A DNA stretch of 64,000 nucleotides from Enterobacteriaceae bacterium LSJC7 (GCA_000302695.1 AMFN01000002.1:993948-1057947), one strand, 5' to 3'; counted from the first letter of the stretch, positions 56,420-64,000 are shown. Numbers and translations are program-made. The notes: generated from the letters alone by a model not told the origin.

Positions 56420-56620
56420 ATGGCTACGCAACCTACCAATTTGCCTGTCCAAAGCGAATCCCTGCTCGACCTAAAGTTTCATGCCGGGAAAATTGACGAG
56501 TTTGTTACCTCTGACGTGCCCCCATCAGCAGGCTTATGCAATTGCCGTGGTTTTGGCAAGCAATTCATTCGTGTTACTGCAGGCGCCGATATCAGCATCA
56601 GGTTTATGTTTGATGAATAA
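56420..56620 (+). pseudogene. Phage tail fibre/tailspike N-terminal remnant
   Basis: 66 codons. Residues 1-32 (MATQPTNLPVQSES, then LDLKFHAGKIDEFVTS) are the conserved particle-attachment start of many enterobacterial podovirus and siphovirus tail fibres. After EFVTS the family sequence is lost and the frame soon stops. The receptor-binding part is gone. Confidence 0.65.
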
Positions 56621-56644
56621 ACTAACTCTTAAGGTGACAGCGTA

Positions 56645-56744
56645 ATGCCTCAATGCTCCCAGCTAACTTATGCTTAAATGGTGAAATTCACAGTCTAAAT
56701 GTATAACATGCGTCGTATCGTAACTGTGTGAGGCATTGAGGCAT
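56645..56744. repeat. 12-bp inverted repeat flanking the acyltransferase promoter region
   Basis: ATGCCTCAATGC (56645-56656) and GCATTGAGGCAT (56733-56744) are perfect inverse copies 76 bases apart. The right copy ends in the first two bases of the acyltransferase ATG. A third partial copy, ATGCCTCAAT, lies at 55983-55992. Confidence 0.75.
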
Positions 56745-58602
56745 GGAGTTCAGGAAGGATATTAATGGAGTCAGGGCCATAGCAGTTCTTGCTGTGGTCC
56801 TTTTCCATTTCAATAGGGGATGGGTTCCGAGTGGATTTGTTGGCGTAGATGTATTCTTTGTCATTTCTGGTTTTTTAATGACGTCAATAATATTTAGCGG
56901 TTTGGAAGGGAATAAATTTACGCTGTGGGGTTTTTATAAAGCGCGTGCCAGAAGGATAGTTCCTGCGCTTGCCGTTATGCTAATTTGTGTAATGGTATAC
57001 GGATGGTACAACATGTACACTCCTGAGTTCAAGACGCTGGCAAAGCACGCTGCATCAAGCCTTCTTTTTATTTCAAATATCATCTACTGGAAGGAGTCAA
57101 ACTACTTTGCGCCGGGTGCGGAAGAAAAGTGGTTGCTTCATACCTGGTCGCTATCTGTTGAATGGCAATTCTATATTATATACCCACTTGCTATTTACAT
57201 TATTAGCAAGATTTTCAGCTTAAAGATATCTAAAATTTTAATTCTTATTGTTGGGCTGTTGAGCCTGGCGTTGAGTATTTATGCCTCTAGAATTTTAGTT
57301 AGCTCATCCTATTTCTTGCTCCCAACCAGAGCATGGGAGATGATTGCTGGCGGTGTAGTATATCTTTTCCCACTTTCGTTATTTAAAAGAAAAGTTTTCC
57401 CATACATAGGCATTGTTGCTATATTAGCATCCTGCTTTATATTTAGCGAGGAATCGTACTGGCCTGGCTATAATGCGTTGCTGCCTATAGTTGGCACGAT
57501 GATTATATTGTGGTCGCGTTGCGAAAATATTATTCTTGATTCTTCTTTTGCGCAAAAAATTGGGTTGTATTCATATTCAATTTATTTATGGCATTGGCCT
57601 ATCTATCTCTACATCTATAATACATATGGTGGAGTTTCTATCGCAACAGTGCTCATTGGAATTGTTGCGTCGGTGGCGATGGGTATGTTGTCATTTAAAT
57701 ATATTGAAAGCTTTTTCAAAAGTAGGGGCGGGGTTAAAAAGGAAGTCCTGTACTTTGCATCGTTAACTTTAGCTGTTGGCGTATATGTTTCAAATGGCGC
57801 TAATACTGATATAAGAAGTATCACAAAAACTACCGGCAATGAAACTGTGGTACATTATGATGGATATCGGTTTGATAATAATGGGATGTGGGATAAGTGT
57901 AACAGCAGTGAAAAACTGGATCACATCGATAAATCATGTGTTGATACTACTAAAAGGGGAGGGGTATTTTTATGGGGAGACTCTCATGCCGGAGCCCTTT
58001 CTTTAGGGATCAGGTCGCTTCTAAAAGAGAATGTACCATTCTATCAACTCGCGGCTTCGAGTTGTAAACCCAGTCTACATAAATTCCCTGGAATTATAAG
58101 CGCTACGATTGGTTGTAATTTATCCAATGAAAAAGCCATTGAAGATATAAATATTGTTAAACCTGATGTTGTAGTGTTAGCTCAGCGATTCCAGCATGAC
58201 GAAACAGACTGGCGCAACATCGCTAAAAAGATACACTCATTGGGTGTTAAGAAAGTTATAGTGCTTGGGCCTGTTCCGCAGTGGAAAGGGAGCCTGCCGC
58301 TAATTGTTGCGAAAAACTACAATTCTAATGATATTTACATTGATCAAAGATTTTTGGATAAACAGATTGTTGCGACAAATAACAGCATGAAGACGATATC
58401 AAAAGACAATGCGGGCTATGATTTTGTCGACATACTTGATGGCTTATGTATACATGAAGGATCAGAACTGAAGTGTAGGGCAAGAGTAGATAGTGGTTTT
58501 ACGCTTATGTCCATGGATTACGGTCACCCTACTGATGAGGGGGCAGTGTTCATCGGTAAACACATAATTAAAAGCCACCTGCCAACAAGCATAACCAAGT
58601 AA
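56743..58602 (+). CDS. Membrane O-acyltransferase with SGNH domain (OafA/OafB type)
   Basis: 619 residues. Residues 1-340 form an acyltransferase-3 membrane domain of about ten helices, with R10 and the family blocks VLFHFNRGWVPSGFVGVDVFFVISGFL and HTWSLSVEWQFYI. A periplasmic SGNH domain follows (about 390-615), with the nucleophile in LWGDSHAG and the D-H pair in MDYGHPTDEG. Such proteins acetylate O-antigen or other surface sugars and are often carried by phages. The gene is far more AT-rich than its neighbours, so it is a recent arrival. GAGG lies 9 bases before the ATG. Confidence 0.9.
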   Translation: MEFRKDINGVRAIAVLAVVLFHFNRGWVPSGFVGVDVFFVISGFLMTSIIFSGLEGNKFTLWGFYKARARRIVPALAVMLICVMVYGWYNMYTPEFKTLAKHAASSLLFISNIIYWKESNYFAPGAEEKWLLHTWSLSVEWQFYIIYPLAIYIISKIFSLKISKILILIVGLLSLALSIYASRILVSSSYFLLPTRAWEMIAGGVVYLFPLSLFKRKVFPYIGIVAILASCFIFSEESYWPGYNALLPIVGTMIILWSRCENIILDSSFAQKIGLYSYSIYLWHWPIYLYIYNTYGGVSIATVLIGIVASVAMGMLSFKYIESFFKSRGGVKKEVLYFASLTLAVGVYVSNGANTDIRSITKTTGNETVVHYDGYRFDNNGMWDKCNSSEKLDHIDKSCVDTTKRGGVFLWGDSHAGALSLGIRSLLKENVPFYQLAASSCKPSLHKFPGIISATIGCNLSNEKAIEDINIVKPDVVVLAQRFQHDETDWRNIAKKIHSLGVKKVIVLGPVPQWKGSLPLIVAKNYNSNDIYIDQRFLDKQIVATNNSMKTISKDNAGYDFVDILDGLCIHEGSELKCRARVDSGFTLMSMDYGHPTDEGAVFIGKHIIKSHLPTSITK

Positions 58603-58604
58603 CA

Positions 58605-58628
58605 GAAGCCCACTCAGGTGGGTTTTTT
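58605..58628 (+). terminator. Terminator after the acyltransferase gene
   Basis: GCCCAC and GTGGG pair around a 4-base TCAG loop and are followed by TTTTTT, just after the stop codon. Confidence 0.85.
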
Positions 58629-58652
58629 GCAGCACTTGATTGATCCTCATAG

Positions 58653-59141
58653 TTGGCGATGCTGTATATGTATGCAGTAGCTATTGTGAGGTGGATATGC
58701 CACGCACAGCAGACATACAAACTGCTTTCAGTGCTAAACCCGAAGGGTTGGATAGAGCGTTACCAGCCTGACTTCACGGATAAAACCACCGATGGCACTG
58801 ACAACCACTACTGGATTATGCGCAACATGGGGAGGGGACATAATGGGCATCCCTTCACTGGCGATGTGCCAGCTCTCTCCAGTTGTTCTATGCCACATAA
58901 GGCCAGAGAGCAGGATTCTCGACACGATACCGGGTTCGCAGTTATAGAGCCGGCTACGAAGAAGACTCCAGGTGATGTGTTGCTAATCCTGAGCGATGGG
59001 CATACGCAGTTTGCCATATTGATGGGGAAGGCGCTTTTCACGGATGACGGCGAGGCGATAGAAGGCCTGGCCCTGGGAGAGGTTGAGGTGATGGGCTGCG
59101 TAACGTTTTTCATCAACCCCGCGAGGGATGGCGACGACTGA
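58653..59141 (+). CDS. Possible phage S24/repressor-like fragment
   Basis: A long open frame whose coding potential is clearest from about 58770 on. The end reads PGDVLLILSDGHTQFAILMG, then DDGEAIEGLALGEVEVMGCV and TFFINPARDGDD. This recalls the C-terminal peptidase-like domain of phage and LexA-type repressors, but I am not sure. No DNA-binding part is visible. A different frame starting at 58697 with a good AGGTGG site stops after 24 codons, so a frameshift is likely. Treat as a probable fragment. Confidence 0.35.
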   Translation: MAMLYMYAVAIVRWICHAQQTYKLLSVLNPKGWIERYQPDFTDKTTDGTDNHYWIMRNMGRGHNGHPFTGDVPALSSCSMPHKAREQDSRHDTGFAVIEPATKKTPGDVLLILSDGHTQFAILMGKALFTDDGEAIEGLALGEVEVMGCVTFFINPARDGDD

Positions 59142-59272
59142 CTGGTGATGTGGTGGGGCATAGTAGGGGCAAAAAGTTAGCGCAAAACAACTCAAAACTT
59201 CATAAGGCAGTGATTCGTCTTGGGCTAATACTTTGGTTTTAGCTAGCTTCTGACTTACTTCAACTCAGTTCG

Positions 59273-59986
59273 TCAAAAAGATGCCGCACATGATGATAAA
59301 AACGCTGAGTCGGTGTCGAACAACTGGGAAGAAATCTGGCCGATAAAATTTTCATATTCCCCAGACTGGCGTTGAATATGGTCAAGCAATTCCTGTAGAT
59401 GCATGCATTCGAGATAGTCTGCCTCATCGCAAAATGCCTTCCAGCCCGCATCCCCAGATGCTATATACACCTTTTTCCCTCACTGAGTGGCGAAAGACTC
59501 CAGCGTTTTGAGGGCAATGGCATCCTTAAATTCATTACGCTTCTTGCCGGTGGGTTCAAAGGGCGGTTTTGCGGCAAAATAGAGATCCAGTATCTGACCG
59601 GTTGGTATCAGTTCATCTGTTTTGAGCACTGTGCTGTTGCATTTTTGCATATATTTATCAGTGAGTTTTTTTGCAACAGCCATAAAATCGTGGGTGTTTT
59701 TAAATGACTGTGTCATTTTTTGCGCAACACTCTCATCGTCAGCAAAATAGCTGGCTGCCAGCGACAGCTCTTTAACTAAAGATTTATGGACCTTCTCCAT
59801 TTCTTTCGCCATGTGCTGAATCATTTCCCGATATACCACTTCGGCCAGGACCAGCCTTACGCCACGGTCAGATAATTCAGCGAGACGCTGATACAAATGA
59901 TGGTGCAAATTAAACCGATGGTTTTGCAGGATGCAGGCATCCAGAGACACCAGGGTGTGGTTTTTGTCAAAGGCATCAATATCCAT
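59273..59986 (-). pseudogene. PIN-like (DUF4935-type) protein gene split by an in-frame TGA
   Basis: The first 168 codons (59986-59483) read as a PIN-like ribonuclease-type protein: SLDACILQNHRFNLHHHLYQRL, VVYREMIQHMAKEM and NEFKDAIALKTLESFATQ. A TGA follows at 59482-59480. The same frame then continues with GKKVYIASGDAGWKAFCDEA and HLQELLDHIQRQ, the normal last strand and helix of the PIN fold, to a stop at 59273. Conserved acids (D near the start, KDA in the middle, SGD in the tail) are spread over both pieces. A point mutation, probably TGG or CGA to TGA, is the simplest reading. Confidence 0.7.
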
Positions 59987-60003
59987 TTAGCACAGGCTCC
60001 TGA

Positions 60004-60759
60004 TTAGCAAACCATCACTGTGGTCTGCTGGCGTAACCGTTCCACGTCCTGCGGGTCGGCGATGTCATTGGTAATAAACGCGGTGATTTCCGCCCAGTCG
60101 CAGATTTTAAACAGACTATTGCGCTGGAACTTGGAGTAGTCCCCGAGAATATACTTTTTATCTGAATGCGCGATTATCTGTTTATCAACAAAAGCGTCAG
60201 ACGACGAAGGTGACGACGGGCCGCCGAGGTTGCTGAAGCCATCCGTACCGAGAAAGCATAAATCGACGCGGATATCGCTAATCATGGACACCGTCCAGCC
60301 GCCAAACACCGAAGAGCTTTTTTTACGTAGCTCGCCGCCAAACAAAAACACCTGGTTATCTGATTGCAGCAGCGTGGCTGCCACCGGCAGTGAGTCGGTG
60401 AAAATCTTAAAGCCGCTGCGCAGACCCAGCAGGTTTGCCAGCTCAAGCGTGGTGCTGCCGGTGCCAATAATCATCGAACTGTTGGCGGGGATCACCTCCA
60501 GTGCCTGGCGGGCGATGGCTTTCTTCAGCAGGATGTTTTCTTTCTCTCGCACCTGAAAAGGGTGTTCAATCGCGCCCTGTTTCAGGGTCGCGCCGCCGTG
60601 GCTTTTAATCAACAAGCCTTTCTCTTCAAGAAACGACAAATCCTTGCGGATGGTTTCGTAGGTCACTGAATATTTTTTGGCGAGCCTGCTAACGTAAACC
60701 GTCCCTTCGGTCATCAGTTCATCGAGGATCAGTTTCCTTCTTTCATCAATAAGCAGCAT
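60004..60759 (-). CDS. DeoR-family repressor of the PTS operon
   Basis: 251 residues. DeoR helix-turn-helix at 6-57 (RRKLILDELMTEGTVYVSRLAKKYSVTYETIRKDLSFLEEKGLL with SHGGA after it) and a sugar-phosphate sensor domain of the isomerase-like fold (MIIGTGSTTLELANLL, FLFGGELRKKSSSVFGG, CFLGTDGFS). It is divergent from the PTS operon with about 355 bp of AT-rich DNA between, and most likely represses it until a phosphorylated sugar binds. Confidence 0.9.
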   Translation of the reverse strand: MLLIDERRKLILDELMTEGTVYVSRLAKKYSVTYETIRKDLSFLEEKGLLIKSHGGATLKQGAIEHPFQVREKENILLKKAIARQALEVIPANSSMIIGTGSTTLELANLLGLRSGFKIFTDSLPVAATLLQSDNQVFLFGGELRKKSSSVFGGWTVSMISDIRVDLCFLGTDGFSNLGGPSSPSSSDAFVDKQIIAHSDKKYILGDYSKFQRNSLFKICDWAEITAFITNDIADPQDVERLRQQTTVMVC

Positions 60760-61115
60760 CGGTACGCTCCTGGAGGCTCAGACAGCCGCAATCATAAACA
60801 CAGGCACCGAGGCTGTGCAATGTTGGGGTTTGTTTTAGTTGGTATTTGCGAGGTTTGTTGCCAGAGGCGGCGCGTTATCGCTTCATCACCGCAAAAAGCA
60901 TTTTTTAAAATAGCATTGAAAATCATGCTATTAATCATTTTTGTAAAATCCGGCACTTTTTGAGTGCTAAAAAACAATAAAATGCCAATGTTTAATGTTG
61001 GCTTTTAAATTCATAAAAATCAATATATTAAAAAATATTGATTTTCATCACTGTTGAAAACCAATATTTACCAACTTCATACTTGGCTTTGTGGTTGGTT
61101 TATTATGAGGTAGAG
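60760..61115. promoter_or_regulatory. AT-rich divergent control region, DeoR gene / PTS operon
   Basis: About 355 bases without a gene. It holds a perfect 11-bp inverted repeat (61016-61026 and 61035-61045, arms AAAATCAATAT/ATATTGATTTT, 8-base centre), a second shorter one (GCCAA and TTGGC, 60984-61002), and further CAATATT-type copies near 61060. Such repeats are likely DeoR-protein sites. Confidence 0.55.
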
Positions 61116-61637
61116 ATGAAAACAAAGATTGCAATTGCTTGTGACGATGTCGGTTTCGAGCGTAAAGAAGACATTCGCAAGTACCTGGAGCAGGAAAAGG
61201 GCGCAGAAGTGGTCTACGACCCGGTAAAAACCCAGGCGGACGGCGTGAATAACTTTGCCCGGCTGGCTGACGAAATGGCGGAATTTATTCAGAAAGACGG
61301 CTGTCGGCTGGGGATTTATATCTGCGGCACCGGCATTGGCTTTACCTGCCAGGTGAATAAGCACTGGGGCATCCGCGCCGTGGCGGTGACCAATCCGTAC
61401 TCGGCCAGGCGCGCAAGGCTTAGTAATAACGCGCAGATTATTGGCCTTGGCTGTCGGGTCAACGACCTGGAGTACACCAAAATGATTGTTGATGAGTGGT
61501 TTGATAATCCGTTTGATTTCGCCACCGCGCGTGAAAACTCGAAAAAGAATTTACTGGAAGCGGAAAAAAGCGATAACGCGCTGCTGGTAAAACCGGATCA
61601 CATCGCATGGAATATGGGATTCAGGCCTGATGCCTGA
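61116..61637 (+). CDS. RpiB/LacAB-family sugar-phosphate isomerase, atypical active site
   Basis: 173 residues, collinear with ribose-5-phosphate isomerase B (YICGTGIGF with C70, IRAVAVTNPYSARRAR, GLGCRVNDLEYTKMIVDEW). Two family histidines are replaced: the front D-H-x-G-F is D10-D11-V-G-F, and the H-N-D/N of the second site is S103-N104-N105. The extra C-terminal 20 residues are unlike RpiB. It heads the PTS operon and probably isomerises an unusual sugar phosphate. GAGG lies 6 bases before the ATG at 61116. Confidence 0.85.
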   Translation: MKTKIAIACDDVGFERKEDIRKYLEQEKGAEVVYDPVKTQADGVNNFARLADEMAEFIQKDGCRLGIYICGTGIGFTCQVNKHWGIRAVAVTNPYSARRARLSNNAQIIGLGCRVNDLEYTKMIVDEWFDNPFDFATARENSKKNLLEAEKSDNALLVKPDHIAWNMGFRPDA

Positions 61638-61654
61638 ACTGCTAAAAAGGCAAA

Positions 61655-63034
61655 ATGATGGAACTGATTACGCAATTTATTAATGACCTCGGGAATTTTA
61701 TATTTATCCCTGTGATCTTTCTCATCCTGATGGCGCTGCTTGGTAGACCGCTGTCGGAGTGTATTTCATCGGCAATTAAGGTGGGCATCGGCTTTATTGC
61801 GCTGACGATGACCATCAAATTCATGCTGGAGAAAATGCAGCCAGCGGTCACAGGTCTTTCCGAAGCGACCGGTTCCTCGTTGAGTGCCATCGACGTGGGC
61901 GGCGCGGCAACGGCGGTGATGGGCTTTGGCTCCAGCATGGGCGCTATCATCATCCCGCTGTGCGTGGCGGTGAATATCATCATGCTGATTGCACGCCTGA
62001 CGGACTGCGTTAACGTGGACGTGTTCAACCTGCACCAGAACGCCTCAATGGGTGCGATTGTTGGCGCGTATTCCGGCAGTTTCCTCTATGGCGTCATGAC
62101 GGCGGCACTGTTTCACGTCTGGGCGCTGATTGCCGCCGATCCTGGAGCGAAGAACAACGAAAAGTTTTTCAACCTGCCAAAAGGCGTGGCCATTTCACAC
62201 CCGGTGGCCAACACCTATTTGCTGTTTGCGTATCCGTTTAACTGGGTGTACGACCGCATCCCCGGGTTTCGTAATCTGAACGTGACGGCGGAAACTATCC
62301 AGAAGAAATTCGGCGTGCTCGGCGACCCGACGATGGTGGGTTTTATCATTGGCATTCTGCTTGGGTTTTGCGGTTACGGCTGGGAAAGCCCGTATCACAC
62401 CGTGATTGCGAGCCTCCAGTTGGGTATGTACCTGGCCGCAGTGATGCTGCTGCTGCCGCGCATGACCTCCATCATGATGGAAGGGTTGGTGCCGTTGTCT
62501 AATGTGGCGCGTAAGAAACTGGTCAAGCGCTTCCCGGATCGCGACATTACCGTGGGTATGGGCACGGCGCTGATTGTCGGCCATCCGTCGGTGATTGCGC
62601 CTGCGCTGCTGCTTATCCCGGTTATTGTCATTCTGGCGGTGGTTCTGCCAGGCAACAAAGTAATGCCGCTGGGCGACCTGTCACAGTTTGTGTTCTTCAT
62701 TGCCTGCATGGTGCCGGTGTTTCACGGCAATATTATCCGTACCTGGGTCACGTCCATCATTTTGTTTGGCGGCGGCCTGTATATTGCCTCCTGGATGGCG
62801 CCGCCCACCAACGAAGTGTTCCAGAAATTTGGGACTAACCCGGATGCCAGCGTGATGTACACCTCGCTGAACCCGTCAGCTAACCCGTTCACCGGTCTGT
62901 TTGCCGCCATGAGCCATGTCGGGCTCGTGGGCTATGTGCTGGTCGGTGTGCTGCTCGTTTCCGTCGGTTACCTGATTAAACGTAAAGCGCGTCGCGAACT
63001 GGCGGCAAGTGCTGCACAAATAAACGCTGAATAA
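61655..63034 (+). CDS. PTS system galactitol-type EIIC component
   Basis: 459 residues of the GatC/SgcC family, about ten membrane helices: FINDLGNFIFIPVIFLILMALLGRPLSECISSAIKVGIGF, GSSMGAIIIPLCVAVNIIML, and VFNLHQNASMGAIVG are family blocks. It forms the sugar channel in the inner membrane with the IIB and IIA proteins encoded next. Sequence does not show the sugar; family members carry galactitol, pentitols or unknown sugars. AAGG precedes the first of two ATG codons. Confidence 0.9.
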   Translation: MMELITQFINDLGNFIFIPVIFLILMALLGRPLSECISSAIKVGIGFIALTMTIKFMLEKMQPAVTGLSEATGSSLSAIDVGGAATAVMGFGSSMGAIIIPLCVAVNIIMLIARLTDCVNVDVFNLHQNASMGAIVGAYSGSFLYGVMTAALFHVWALIAADPGAKNNEKFFNLPKGVAISHPVANTYLLFAYPFNWVYDRIPGFRNLNVTAETIQKKFGVLGDPTMVGFIIGILLGFCGYGWESPYHTVIASLQLGMYLAAVMLLLPRMTSIMMEGLVPLSNVARKKLVKRFPDRDITVGMGTALIVGHPSVIAPALLLIPVIVILAVVLPGNKVMPLGDLSQFVFFIACMVPVFHGNIIRTWVTSIILFGGGLYIASWMAPPTNEVFQKFGTNPDASVMYTSLNPSANPFTGLFAAMSHVGLVGYVLVGVLLVSVGYLIKRKARRELAASAAQINAE

Positions 63035-63050
63035 ACTACAGGAGTTCGTA

Positions 63051-63332
63051 ATGAAAAAGATCCTCGTTGTCTGTGGAAACGGTATTGCGTCATCGTCCAT
63101 CATGGTTTCCATTCTTAACGATTTTCTCAAAGAAGAAAAAATTGAGGCGCAGGTGGATAAGTCGTCGCTGATGGCCTGCACGGCTGATACGTTTAACGGC
63201 TACGACCTGGTGGTCTCTTCCACTAAGCTCGATAACCCGGACATCACCACGCCAGTGATTGTGGGGGCGGGCCTGTTGACCGGTCTTGGCGAAGACGAAA
63301 TCTTTGCCGCCGTAAAAGAAAAACTTCTCTGA
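63051..63332 (+). CDS. PTS galactitol-type EIIB component
   Basis: 93 residues with the phosphocysteine C8 in VVCGNGIASSSIM, the lactose/galactitol IIB signature, and the conserved end of the fold (DLVVSSTKL, GAGLLTGLGEDEI). It passes phosphate from IIA to the sugar. It starts 16 bases after the IIC stop with AGGAG before the ATG. Confidence 0.92.
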   Translation: MKKILVVCGNGIASSSIMVSILNDFLKEEKIEAQVDKSSLMACTADTFNGYDLVVSSTKLDNPDITTPVIVGAGLLTGLGEDEIFAAVKEKLL

Positions 63333-63343
63333 CAGGGATTGCT

Positions 63344-63808
63344 ATGAAATTTGAAATTCTGGTGAGCGAGGCCGGAGAAGCCGTTAACAGCAGCGCCGAG
63401 GCCATTCACCTGGCCGGGGCAAAGCTGCTGGAAAAGGACTATATCCAGCCGCAGTACATTCAGGCCTGCCTGGACCGGGAAGTGAATTTCCCCACCGGGC
63501 TGAAAATGGCAAACGGGGAGGGCATTGTGATTCCTCATGCCGATTACCAGCTGGTAAAAACCAACAGCATCAGCGTGTTGCGTTTTGCACAGCCTGTGAG
63601 CTTTGGTCAGATGGAAGATGCGGACCTGACGGTCGATTGTGGCATTTTGTTCAACCTGGCGTTTGCGACCAGCGATCAGCACCTGGCGGTATTGCGTCGT
63701 TTATTCACGCTTTTCCAGGACAGCGCGTTTGTGACCGACTGCCGCACGTTGCCGCTTAGCGAAATCCCGGATTATATCAACGCACAGCTTAGCGCTGAAT
63801 CAGCGTGA
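63344..63808 (+). CDS. PTS EIIA component, fructose/mannitol-galactitol (GatA) type
   Basis: 154 residues of the PTS_EIIA_2 fold. The phosphorylated histidine is H65 in GIVIPHADYQ. The early DYIQPQYIQACLDRE and late LAFATSDQHLAVLRRLFTLF segments are typical. It starts 11 bases after the IIB gene. A terminator follows the stop codon, before the next gene of the operon. Confidence 0.92.
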   Translation: MKFEILVSEAGEAVNSSAEAIHLAGAKLLEKDYIQPQYIQACLDREVNFPTGLKMANGEGIVIPHADYQLVKTNSISVLRFAQPVSFGQMEDADLTVDCGILFNLAFATSDQHLAVLRRLFTLFQDSAFVTDCRTLPLSEIPDYINAQLSAESA

Positions 63809-63812
63809 CCAG

Positions 63813-63842
63813 AGGCGACGGCGCAGACCGTCGCCTTTTTCT
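63813..63842 (+). terminator. Terminator between EIIA gene and SIS-domain gene
   Basis: AGGCGACGG and CCGTCGCCT form a perfect 9-bp stem with a 6-base loop, followed by TTTTCTTTT. The next gene starts 20 bases later with its own ribosome site, so this may set lower expression downstream. Confidence 0.85.
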
Positions 63843-63861
63843 TTTCGTTGCAGGAGTAAAC

Positions 63862-64000
63862 GTGTCATATTTTTCCACCATTCTTGACGAACTGTTGTCG
63901 CAAAAAGATGCGCTGGACGATGCGCTTTTTCAGCCGCTTATTACGCTGATTGACCGCGCGCCGCATATCTTTCTTGCCGGTGCGGGGCGCTCAGGGCTGA
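63862..64000 (+). CDS. SIS-domain sugar isomerase, 6-phospho-3-hexuloisomerase type (partial)
   Basis: Starts at GTG with AGGAG 5 bases before and runs off the window after 46 codons. It reads SYFSTILDELLSQKD, then FQPLITLIDRAPHIFLAGAGRSGL. The end (FLAGAGRSGL) is the phosphosugar-binding start of HxlB-like 6-phospho-3-hexuloisomerases. Such enzymes interconvert 3-hexulose 6-phosphate and fructose 6-phosphate. A hexulose-phosphate synthase-like gene might follow beyond the window. Confidence 0.7.
   Translation, partial: MSYFSTILDELLSQKDALDDALFQPLITLIDRAPHIFLAGAGRSGL

Noticed and set aside
59142-59272. Search for an attachment site at the right edge of the phage-like region
   Set aside because: No tRNA end or convincing direct repeat matching the left edge (about 55175-55230) was found.

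Overview
The window is a GC-rich chromosomal segment of a member of the Enterobacteriaceae. Its backbone follows the E. coli ydcJ-yncC region in order: opgD, rimL, ydcK, (tehA) tehB, ydcO, sutR, rlhA, ydcR, ydcY, ydcZ, mnaT, curA, mcbR. Further along come the betT/betIBA osmoprotectant locus and a PTS sugar operon. I did not fix the genus; a Klebsiella/Enterobacter/Cronobacter-type organism fits. No tRNA, rRNA or CRISPR array is visible.

Layout. 1-0.3 kb: tail of a broken LysR gene. 0.4-10 kb: backbone genes, with a urate hydroxylase gene (hpxO) and a VOC gene inserted after opgD, tehA collapsed to a 73-codon remnant, and a decayed glycosyltransferase stretch at 6.6-7.5 kb. 10-18 kb: rlhA, then an insertion with an MFS pump, an M20 amidohydrolase, an AraC regulator with a large extra C-terminal domain, and emrE. 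18-23.4 kb: thioesterase, ydcR, acetyltransferase, LysR/carboxymuconolactone-decarboxylase pair and a class C beta-lactamase. 23.7-31 kb: IclR regulator and a complete benzoate-to-3-oxoadipate-enol-lactone set (catBCA-benABCD). 31-37.5 kb: a chemoreceptor with a sigma-28 promoter, a DUF305 protein, an aromatic-type aldehyde dehydrogenase, a glutamine amidotransferase and an orphan peptide-binding protein. 37.5-43.9 kb: backbone genes plus a cupin regulator, a NicO-type metal exporter and an RcnB-like protein. 44-48.3 kb: a quinate/shikimate-to-protocatechuate cluster. 49-55.2 kb: betT and betIBA. 55.2-60 kb: decayed phage tail genes, an AT-rich membrane O-acyltransferase, a possible phage-repressor fragment and a PIN-like gene split by an in-frame TGA. 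60-64 kb: a DeoR-controlled operon with an unusual RpiB homologue, a galactitol-type PTS (IIC, IIB, IIA) and the start of a SIS-domain isomerase.

How the parts work together. The central theme is use of plant-derived aromatics. BenABC and BenD turn benzoate into catechol, and CatA, CatB and CatC carry catechol to the 3-oxoadipate enol-lactone. The aldehyde dehydrogenase could feed aromatic acids in, and the receptor could steer cells towards a related compound. The shikimate cluster delivers protocatechuate to the parallel branch. The later 3-oxoadipate steps are not in this window. Betaine synthesis gives osmotic protection. The most open questions are the RpiB-like/PTS/SIS sugar operon, whose RpiB homologue lacks family histidines; the AraC regulator with an apparent glycosidase-like domain; and several palindromes placed exactly at promoters.
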